From Sipunculus nudus (lineage: Eukaryota; Annelida; Sipuncula; Golfingiida; Sipunculidae), in the NCBI GenBank assembly GCA_026874595.1, contig CM049311.1, positions 38,028,676-38,092,675 on the forward strand: a DNA stretch of 64,000 nt. The letters run 5' to 3'. Within the stretch, counting starts at the first letter, position 1, and every line of letters starts with the position of its first letter. Under the pieces are notes generated by a model. The model had not been told where the DNA came from. It worked only from the letters and a program-made list of their open reading frames with translations, and did not search any database. The translations under genes and the position numbers were made by a program. This document shows, one piece after another, positions 39,801 through 51,800 of the stretch.

Positions 39801-42800
39801 CTGTTGACCACAACCTATGACACAATGGTATAATATTAACTGAGAACTTAGAGAGAGGGAGGAATTAATGACATGTACAATACATACAAGAATGAAAAAT
39901 TAAATACACTTTTTCTTCATAGTTACCGCTGAAATGATGAAAGATATTTATGATTTGTTTACAATTCTTAGGTCTTAACCATCTCATAAAAAGACTGAGA
40001 AATGTGCCTGTTGATGAAAGTATAGAAACACAAGGGCTCCAGCAGATATTTATGGCTTGAATAAAAGAAGTTTTAAGTTTGCACTAATGGCTTCAGCGAT
40101 GAGATAATAAATGATTCAAATTCTAGTGTGGTGGTGGTAGGGGGGTGGGGTGGGGGAGGGGGGCTGTAACGAGAAGGGCAAAGACACTCATAAGGTTGTT
40201 TACAGTATAAAAAATTAATGTTTCCTCACCTCCTTCATGGCCATCAACTCCCCTGTATCCATATTCACAGCATTGTAAACCTTTCCAAACTGTCCCTCTC
40301 CTAGCTTGATTCCTCGTTGCCATTTGAAGTTTACCCTGCGTATGCTTACATGGTAATCTACGTCAACATTTCTTGGGATGACACGACCAATCATCCGCTG
40401 CTCGTATAATTTGTTGGTACGTTGTTGCTCCAGTCCTTGAACAGCAGTGAGGACTCGTTTTTGTCGTATCCGACCGGGCTCTACTTCTGGATCAGGAAAG
40501 AAACATTAAAGGTCACACCCAACGAATAACGTTAACAGTCAAGTATACTGGGGTGATTAACTACAGGCCTGGGATACTAATTCTACTTATGCCCATAGAT
40601 TTATACAGCTTCATCATGCTTATGTAGACATTCTAAGGAAATATTATAAATATTTTACAAATCAACAAAAGCTTCAATTTTTTTTTTTTGGTTGGCTGGA
40701 GGTAACCAAATCAATTTTTTTTTTATGCTAGCTTAACTAGGTATATGTACAACTGCAGATATCGATTTGGGTTTTGGATTGTGACAGGGAAGTAGCACAT
40801 GCTTCCTCGCTTTTTTATACCCTGGTGTTAACCAGGCCCTGTGACTACTGCACCTGTGGGCCCTAAATGTGTAATCAACCCCACTGCTTGGTCATACCAC
40901 CAAAGAAACCCCAAAAGTTAAACTTATTTGTCAGTAAAACACTGCCTTGGGGCACAACCTTCCCATGAAGCTGGGGAAGCCTGCATAGGTATATGAGGAA
41001 TAAGCATCCTGTTCAACAATAAGTCTAAGCGTTTTTATACAGAGCATCAATCAGTCACACAAATGGCTAGAGTGACAACAGGATCAACACAGTTCTGTAA
41101 CACTGGTCTGGTTGCTGATATGAAGCCTGGGTCAAGTTAATGTTGTGATTTCATTTTCATGAGTATTCATTTAGTACAACAATTCACTTTTTGTAAAATT
41201 GTAATATGCATTATGATGGGAAGACTAATTTTAAATTTGAATGAAGGTTTAAAGAAAAAAATATTTCAAACTCATATTTTTATGGGAATACCAGACCATA
41301 ACATATCCTGTATCATAGTCATACAATGTTCTGGATATAATTTACGGTCAATACTTCAATTATGGTTACCCCAGCATTTGTATTGACATGAGAGACATCA
41401 CAATCTATATTAATATATGATACCCCACCCATAGACTGGTGCAAATTCGTATGCATACCATACATATCTTTGTTGTAAGAGGATTATCAGCATCAGAACA
41501 TACAAATCTTGACAGGCCATCAGGTCAGTTGGGGGCTCTCATACTGGTCAATTAGACATCAATTTCATCATCATATTTTGTCCAAAATTCATTGACACGG
41601 CACAAAATTGCCCAACACCAAACTGCATGAAAGGGTAAAAATCCTATCAGAACCCATCTGATATTAGCCTGATAAACCTACATTTTTTAACAGTCAAAAT
41701 CAACCTAATATCTATCAGGTTTAAGGATCTGATTTTGAATGCCAACTGCTTTCTTGTACAAGACATTTCATGCCGCAGTTATAAGGGATCAGCTGTCAGG
41801 TTCTTTCTATTATAGACATGTTAGTGGGAAAACCAAGACCAGCCAATGCAAGCACAATGTTAATGTTCATTCATGTCACTGCCACAGTCAAGACTGTCAG
41901 TAAACATTTCAAACATAGATTATGTACAGACTGAATAATATCTGACTGTCAGCAATGTTTAATAAAAGTCAATAGAATGATCAGTTTGGATTGTCAAAAT
42001 GATTCTGTTAATTGTAAGGAACTTATTTGCATGTAGTGGCAAATATGCTCGTCTTGCCATAGTCACAGACTGAAAGATAAGATAACCCTGGTACCGGTAT
42101 TTAGAATCTGTTGTGATAAAATTCAGATACGTATAGACAAAAAAATTACACAATACAAATCACTATGCTTGTTCAAGCATAAATGGGCTCTGATTACAGT
42201 AATTAAACCTAAGAAATCCCAAAAATTAAAATTTCATAAAACATGATTTTAGGTGGCACCAGGTCTTGTTCAATAGATGAAGCTGTCCAAGATCACTAGG
42301 CTCAAAAGCTTGCACAACAGTCCAGATATACCAGAATACCTCAGATATCTGAACAATTAATATATTTATGTAAACTGAGCTGTTCCACAGATAAAGCTCA
42401 ATATAGCCATATGTGATATCACCCCTATAAGACCGCAAAAAATATAAAGTTAATCTATACACTCCAAAATGAATAACAAAATCTGTTGTTTCAAGAGCAA
42501 AGTTTGCTTTAAAAACCTAACCTTGAACATTATACCATTATGATAAGGAAACTATTTTACACTTTGTTTCTTTGAAATACTCACCCACAAGTAAAAGGAA
42601 ATATATTGAACTGAGGAAAAGATGACACTTAATGTAAAACTGTGCAAGTGCACTTATTCAATGCACATCAAAAAGGAGTGCCTGTTTTGTGGCAAAGAGC
42701 AGTGTGATACCTTTGTTCTGGTCCTTTTCTTTGTGAACCTCGAACATTATTCCCCCATCCTCTCCTTCACGAATCTCCACACCGGAATTTCTATCACCCA

Positions 42801-45800
42801 CCGACCGACCTATAGTATCACACAGTAGCCATACTGACAACAGTTACACAGGTACACACAACAGTGCTGTTTATACAGATGATTAGTTGAGTGAAAGAAC
42901 AAGTGATCAATAAAACCTGAAATAATAATGCAGATTACTGCACATTCTCAAGAGTTTTTGAAAATTAATGAATATATCTTTTAAATCAGGAATGTTGTAA
43001 GTAATTATGTGACCATTCAAAAATAAAGAATTAACTTAATTTTTACACAATTGATTTTCAATGATCAATGGAACATTTTGATAAAACATGAAAACTGTGT
43101 CCTGAATAAAATAAATATGTGGTAGACTTATTAAACACAAGCAGTGCTTCTACAAATTAAGGGAACATTGCTTGCACTGCAAAAAAACTTTTTTCCACAC
43201 AAGTCACATGATCAAAATGAAGTGCAATTAGTGCTGGCAGCATCGTCCACTGCATGTTTGTAAAAGACACTGGACTACCAGAACTTATCAGTCTGTAAGA
43301 TTTAGTCCACAGATTAAATGCAAAAACACCTGTGTCAGAGTGAATTTGAAATCTGACTTGGTTTGCAATGCACAAATATCATGTGCACATCAACCATCAA
43401 TAAGTGGATTTAATTTAAAAAAGTAATTAGCATCTCTTAGGAATTACCAAATAAATGCCAAAGCAATGTCTTTTGGATCCATTACTCTACTGCATGAGCA
43501 ATATATGTGCTCATGTAAAATAAACTTAAGTAAAGGGCAACATATTAACATGTAAATAAATCATTCCAAGTGAGCATTATAATGTATGTACATTATAATA
43601 TTTTGGATTACCATAGATCCGCGTTTTGCCGCTGCGGCTATAAAATAAGACTTACAGCTGAAAATCCTGACTAATATTTCTCAACAAGGGATGCGGCTAT
43701 AAAACGCAGGTTAGGCTAAATTCAAACATCTGCAAGAGGCTCGACGGCCCGCCTAGGCGCAATGGGCGATAATAGGCTGATGAAGGAGGAAGTGAATACT
43801 GAGAACGTATATTTAATGATACTGCATATTTGTATATTAATTTTATTCATTGTTTATTAATAAAAATGTAAAATTGATATTTTAAACAGGCTTATATGTA
43901 TTATAAAACTTTTCTGAGTCTATATTAAACCACGGCCATTTTCACGCAATGATCGATAAAAGTTCGATATTCACTTGCCAAATTATGCACTCTTACCAGA
44001 CTGAAGGTTGTTCCTATATTTGAGTGTGGCTGCAATAACGGTAAAACATTTATTTTAAATTATTTTTTGAACGTATCATCTCTTTTACATAAACTGTAAA
44101 ACAAAAGATAACCAAAGACCATACGTTCTTCGGCAATTAAACCTGCGTTTACGTTCAGATACTTCTTCGTTTATCATATTTTCAATAGATGGCGCTCGAA
44201 GGTCATAACCTCACCAGCTAATTCCATAATCTTTTAATTTGGCACGTTTTGCTAGCAGACGGTTCGGGCACCAGTGTGCATATATTATGATCTGTAGGAC
44301 CCTGGGAGTACGCGTACAGGCTGTGTGAACATCGACCAAAGATTCGTTTATTCAAAGGTTTTGTCAAGGTTGTTAATTGACCGACGCTGTACAGAGTGTA
44401 CATAAAAGTTGTCACAAAGAGTTCCGTTGGCGTTGATGTCCCATTTGAGTTTAATTAGCCAGGGTAAAGGCGCAAGGTACCCAAATCCCCGCTAGTTCCG
44501 TTATCATTTTATGTGGCATGTTTTGCTGGTTGACGGTTCGGACACCACTTTGCATATATTATGATCAGCAAAACCCGAGGTGTTCCGGCAATATGATCAC
44601 CGACGTGGGTGTTGTTTATTTAAATGTATTGTTGTTAAATGACAGACGATATATAATGTCTAAATAATATTTAAATTACCGTCATCCCATACCATGCTTT
44701 GATGTCCCATTGAGCTTTTATTAGCCAATTTAAAGGCGCAAGATTCTACGAAATTCAGTGATGTGTCAAATTAATTTTGTGGCCCTATTGGGGTTCGTCT
44801 GGATGAGTCATCATTAACCGAACAAATTGTCATCTATTCTAATCGGGTAGATCAGGCTGTTTAATCAATTAATTAAATTAATTAATCAGCAAGCCAAGCA
44901 ACATACACAGTTGCAACTGTTTCCCAAAACTATTATCCCTGACCGTATATCAGCATACCGCTGCGTTCCTAGCTGCAGCCTAGCGTTTAAGAAAAGAACC
45001 ATTTTTCGATGTGCACCCATACACCACCCGGCAATGGAACGTGGTGAGAAAGTGGCGCGGCCATTAAGTAAGGTTTTGGGAATTTTTTACTCCAGTGAAG
45101 GAGCCTTCCAGATATTTAACGAACATGGGATGCGGTTATTAGACGACGTGCGGCGGCAAAATGCGGATCTACAGTATTTAAAATAACTACCCGAATGCCT
45201 TAGTATCAAAACAGTAACAAACTAGTATCATTAAAAGTAAAATGCCGGCTAATCTTCTGGATATAATACATACTTGCTATATAAAATGAGAACATAATAT
45301 CATCATGTGGATACCCATGAGGCAATGTAGAAATCTAATAGCCTGAGAAGTTAACCATGTGGCTTAGTGGTGCTTTCTAACATTTAAATTTTTAGTCTGG
45401 ATCAGTGTTACTGTTCTGTTAAGTTCTACAGTGTATTTTTGATCTAGTCCAGTCAGACACACCTGTCAAGCACTTTAATATATTAATCAAACTTTAATTA
45501 ATATATCAATTATGCTCACTTAGGAAAGCACCAGACTGCATGAACAAAGAGTGACCTATATGTTAAGTGGGAGACATAAAGGTAAAATATGGAATAAAAG
45601 CACTTGCAGTTCATAAATGCACAGCTGGTTAGCGTCAAGGAAAATCATGGTGATTGAGTAAGCAGTGCAGGTTCATATATAACAGCTGCAAACATGTAGT
45701 AAATCATCATGTAGAAGTGAACAGATGATAAAACTGTGCTGAAATTTATACAAGTGATGACATGATAATGCACATTAAATGTTACAATTTTGCAAGACTG

Positions 45801-48800
45801 AAATACTTAAGATCCACTAGCGTTAGCACTGAGAATTCATGCTGCAATGAAGTGATGATGAGACAAGCCATTTGTTAGCCTTACTGCATTGTCTGTATAT
45901 GCTGAACATAATCATTCTGAACTTGACCCACAATGTCCTTTCAGTCCGGTTAAAATAGCAAGTAGAACTTACCCTTAAAATGTCTACTTCAATATCAACA
46001 CTGACTTTAAACTACATGGTATGGCGCATGATATGGGAGGCCCACTTGTTAAGTTACTGAAGTAAACTTAACTGTGATGAATGGCATGTCTGCTTATCTG
46101 TAATAAATGGTGTGTGAGCTTACCTGTAATGAATGATGTGTGACCTTACCTGTAATGAATGGTAGGTGAGCTTACCTGTAATGAATGGTGTGAAAGCTTA
46201 CCTGTAATCAATGGTGTGTGAGTCTCCCTGTAATGAATAGTGTACGGGCTTACATGTAATGAATAGTGTGTGGGTTGACCTGTAATGGCACATCTTCTTA
46301 CCTGTAATCAATGGTGTGTGAGCTTGCCTGTTAACAATGGTGTGTGAGCTTACCTGTAATGAATAGTGTGCAAGCTTACCTGTAATGGTTTGCGAGTTTA
46401 CCTGTAATGAATGGTGTGTGAGCTAACCTGTAATGAAAGGTGTATGAGCTTACCTGTTATCAATGGTGTGAGCTTCCCTGTGATGGTGTGTGAGCTTACC
46501 TGTATAGAAAGGTGTGTAAGCTTACCTGTGTGAGCGTACCTGGTGTGTGGGCTAACCTGTAATGAATAGCATGTCTGCTTACCTGTAATGAATGGCATGT
46601 CTGCTTACCTGTAATCAATGTTGTGTGAGCTTACCTGTAATCAATGGTGTGTGAGCTTACCTGTAATCAATGTTATGTGAGCCTCCCTGTAATGAATAGT
46701 GTATGGGCTTACATGTAATGAATAGAATGTTGGTTCACATGTAATGGTGTTGGCTTAACTGTAATGAATGGTGTGTGAGCTTCCCTGTGATGGTGTGTGC
46801 GCTTACCTGTAATGAAAGGTGTATGAGCTTACCTGTTGGGAATGGTGTGGGCGGCTCACTGGTGCTGGACCTTACGGAGAGAGACCTAGTAGTACGGCCC
46901 TCTGGCCATGATGGATATCGCAGAACAGACTGTCGTTGGGCATCTGGACTTGTTACCCGTATCCCTAAACAAAACATTAATTGTGATGGGCACAGTAAAA
47001 ACCATATACTCAAAATTGTGTAATGGATAATCAGACAATACATCCTTCCCTTTGAGACATGTTTTTGTTTGTTCTTCGCCAAATATGGATATATATTTAA
47101 AGTCAAGGCAGCTCTCATAGTAAAGGTCATGACCAAATTTAATTTATGACTTCATCCTATAACCCATATCTTACTGCATATGCTTAATATGAAAGAAATC
47201 GGTCCATCAGGTTTTTTTTTAATACTCACAGTGGCAACAATGGGGGAATAAAAGGCATGGAAACAGGAAAAGGATAATAGTTGCACAACCAGTCTCCCAT
47301 ACATGACAAAACTATCCAAGATCTTCAGTCAACCTGACTTTTGGATCAATCTATGCAGCCTTTCTTGAGATATTTAAGACTGAGTTGTTAAAGTTAAAGG
47401 TCACTCTCCCAATAGAGGTCATCACCCCATTTTAAACAGGCTTCATCATCTAACCCATTTTTATGCACATGTAAAGTATCACTACGATCCATGAAACATT
47501 TTTTTAAGATCTCTCACTGGTAAGAAATATGTGTGGCTATGGGACCATGCTAACACCTTAGTATCTCCCTGCCATTGTCTGGGCATACAATAACATGACC
47601 AGCTGATATAGCATTGTACTGACCTGGACTACCTGGAAGGCTCTTCTCTCCAATCACGTGACTGATGCAGTAATTTATGGAATGCTTCAAGTCCTACAAA
47701 AAGAAGAAAAACAAGCTTCATACAAAGTATAATTAAAATAATACCATACTCTGCGCTCCTTGATCATTGGTTATACACTGCAGTTCTTCTAGATCTCCTT
47801 TGTTTTAACTGCTGCTTTGTATAGTAAAATTCTCCCAGTTACACCACCAGGGCTCACACAGAGCAAACAATTCTAATCAGACCAATGAGAGTTTTGTATC
47901 ACATAGTGCATCCAGCTCCAAGTTTTAAATAAGCTCACCCTGCTCTTGTTGGTCTGATTCTTGGCCCTGTGCCAGCCCTAGTGAAAGGACCAAAATAACT
48001 TGCTCAACAAGGCAGCCCTATTTACTGCATAAAGGTCAAACAACTTGGAATTACCAGTAGTACTGAAGAAATACAACATTAAAAATTGTTAAAATAGTAT
48101 AATAATCTTTACTGCCAGCCACCAGGAGGGTATGCGTTCATCCTTGTTTATGTATGTGTTAGACCACAACACAACTCAAGCAACCATGAACAGAATCTCA
48201 TGAAATTTTTAGGGCATAACAGGAATGGGCCAATGAAGAATCAATTAGATTTTGGTGTGCACCTGGCACATGATCGGCATTTAGACACTTCATCAAGGAA
48301 TATTCATAAATGTACAGTCACTTATGCACAAATGAACCTGGAAAAATGGGCCGAATAAGAGAAGGAAAAAAAGAAAGGGGAGCATTACACAATAGGGATC
48401 CCCCCATGACGGAGGCTAGCATTCCTTGAGTGAAGATTTCTAGTTAATATTTTTTAAAAAATAAAAATATACTAAAACGTGAAGTGTACACATGGTTCAT
48501 TGTTTTTAAATATAAATATATATCTCTGTTCTCTGCTCAAACATCAAGTGCTGTGAACTCTTAATGTACATAAATTATATAATTTTGCATTGATGATATA
48601 CTTATTTTATCATGCTTTCAAGAAGGATAAAAGAAAAAGAGAACTCACTGAAAACTCCTCCTCACTCAGAGTGGCTAAAATCTTTGAATCACAGACAACA
48701 ATGAGGAATTCTAACCCCTGATTGGCCCACCTGCAGAAATAAACAATAACAAACATTTAAGAAAAGCAAATCCGATCACATACTGTCAAAACCTCACATG

Positions 48801-51800
48801 CATCTCCGGAGCTCCATGGTTCATTGACTAGTACCACTGATGGTCTTAATATAGTCAAAAAGACAGAAATGATTTAAGGTCTTAATATCATCAAACTACT
48901 TTTAGTTAGCTTTAAATTATATATTGAAATAACAATGACATTTCAATATTCTGAATCCTTAAAATATCCTCTATTAGATCTGCTATATATAAATATAATT
49001 CCTGTTGTTGGTTTGAAGATTTTTAAATTGTATGCAAATTTTTACTTTTACTAAGTGAAGATACAAAAGGCCAACATTTTATCCTAGGAAACACAAAATA
49101 TTGTTTCACTAAAATACTTAACACTAGTATAATTTTTTATGGCCTGTTTAATGTTTCACTAATTTTTTTTCAATAGCAATGTAGCAAATTTAATAAATTA
49201 AAAACTAAATTGAAATGCACATCAAAGTATTAAATTTGACATTTATTTTAAATGCAGCTGCTAAATTTAAATCATAAATGGAACAGAGTCAAGAATACCT
49301 TGGCCTTACTCCTTGGCCTCATTCATAGATGCCACATTTAGAACATAAAATGAACAGTGGCAAGATTACCTTGGCTTTACTCCTCGTACTCATTCACAGA
49401 GTTGCCACAGTTGGAACAAAAAATAAACAGTGTCAAGATTACCTTGGCCTTATTCCTCGTACTCGTACACAGATGCCACATTTAGATCATAAAATGAACA
49501 GTATCATGATTTCCTTCACCTTATTACAGGGCCTTGTTCACAAGTGCCACATTTAGAACCTAAAATGAACAGTGTCAAGCTTACCTTGGCCTTACTCCTC
49601 GGCCTCGTTCACATTTTTCTGAGACAAACTTCATCCACTGTTTGGCGAAAGCAACAAGTCCTGTTGCAAGCTTGACCCTCAACTCTCCCGAAACCAGACG
49701 TGTGACCTCCTTCTGGTACTGAAACAGCAGCCAAGTTAAATTCCTTATTGATTTTCTTAAATGTGATGTTCAAAATACTTACCACCTGACACCAATATTC
49801 AGTCATAACATACAGTGAAACCACTCCTTACGGACACTTCTGTACTAAGGGCACCTCCTATTCACTGCCACTTATGGACAGTCCCTTGAAAGTAGGTCCT
49901 GAAATCTATAACCTCCCTGCTAAGGACACCTCTCTATTGCGGCCAAAATATCTGGTCCTGTCAGTGTCTGTAATTCGAAGTTTCTAGTGTATTTTAATAT
50001 GCACATTCTGTTCATGTTCCCAAGTTTCATCTTTCTATATTTTTCTAATTCAGTCCAATCATATATATATCTCCAACATTGTTTACTAAAAAGCCAGAGA
50101 AAGTACCTTAAGCAATGGATTCATTGTACAGTGGGTCAACAAGGGACCAGTGGGCCATGGCTCTCAGCTGAATTTTATCATGGGAACATTTGTATAAATT
50201 CTGGTGTCGGTGTTGAAATCATGTTAAGGGAATACATGAAAGATGCTGGAGCCCATTATGATTAATATTTTGTTGTTGTAAAAGTATCAGTATTTCAACT
50301 ATGTGACTGTATTTTGCACGTTAAATTACCTACTGAGAATGTATGAATCCCATGTATAACTAGAATACGGATACTCAACAAGCAACTATGTGTATCCGCC
50401 AAAATCAGAGTAGGACAGGTGAAGTGAGGCATGGATTGAGTGGCAAGGGGAAAAAAGAGTGAGGTGTGTTGCATATTAGCATGGATGTCTGCAGCCGAAA
50501 TGTGTATGTAGATTGCGCCACCTACCACAAAATCCAGAAAGCTGTCCAAGTTGTGTACATTGTAAAATTTTAGGCAGATAAGTCCATTCAATTTTGTGTA
50601 TGATTAAGAGCTATGTGAGATCTAAACACATGCACAATTTCAGGGGGATATGTCTAACCAGTCCTGAGATATAAGCCTGCATGTCTGCAGTGTTAACATA
50701 AATGAAGGTGGCGCCACCTGCCAAAAAAAAATCGAGAAAGCTATCCAAGATGTATAAACACAAAATTTTAGGCAGATAAGTCAAACCACTACTGAGATAT
50801 GAGTGATTTTAGCCGTATAATAAAGAGCTATGTGGGATCTATACACATGCAAAATTTTGGCCCAATCGATCAAACGGTTCCTGAGATATGAGCTTGGATG
50901 TCTGCAGCGTAAACTAGAATGTAGGTGGCACCACCTGTCATAAAATCAAGAAAGCTGTCCATGATGTATAAACCTGCAAAATTTTAGGCAGACATGTCAA
51001 ACCATCGCCGAGATATGAGTGATTTTGTCCCAGGGCAGACAAACAGACGGACGCTATGCAAAAATGATTGCAGGTGGCGCCACCTGTCATAAAATCAAGA
51101 GAGCTGTCGGGGATGTATAAACTTGCAAAATTTTAGGCAGATATGTCAAACCACTGCCGAGATATGAGTGATTTTATCCCATGGCAGACAAACAGACGGG
51201 AGCTGTGCAAACATGGCTGCAGGTGGTGCCACCAGTTTTGTGTATGATAAAGAGCTATATGAGATCTATACACATGCAAATTTTCAGGAAGCTATGTCAA
51301 ACCAGTCCGGAGATATAAGCATGGATGTCTGCAGCATGTACGTGAATGTAGGTGGCGCCAACTGTCATAAATTCAAGAAAGCTATCCAGGATGTATACAC
51401 ATGCCAAATTTCAGGTGAATTAGTCAAACCACTGCAGAGATATGAGTGATTTAAACCAAAGGCAGAGGAACAGATGGACACTGTGCCGACATGGTTGCAG
51501 GTGGTGCCACCATTTTTTGTGAATGTTATAAAGCTATCCCAGGGTTACATTTGTACAAAATTATTTTCCTGATCAGTCAAACTGTTCCCGAGATATGTGG
51601 GTTTATGTGTGGAAACAGACGCACAAATGGATGCTGGGAAGAGAAGAAAGGTCAGAGGTCAACGCAAATTGGTTAGGCACCAGTTAACATCTGACCCGAT
51701 AATTGGTGTAAGTTTCAGAAAAATCAGTCCAGTAGTCTCTGAGGAGTTCTCCAGAAACGAATATTGCGGCGGCTGCTGCAGAACCCGTTCAAAAACATAG

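Noticed and set aside
44911-45186. 91-residue plus-strand frame, considered as transposase or THAP-like fragment
   Set aside because: It crosses the element's right inverted repeat and I see no transposase or zinc-finger motif.
46735-47136. 133-residue minus-strand open frame
   Set aside because: It is exon 7 with intron 6 read-through on one side and the donor-derived minisatellite on the other; only 46833-46964 is supported as coding.
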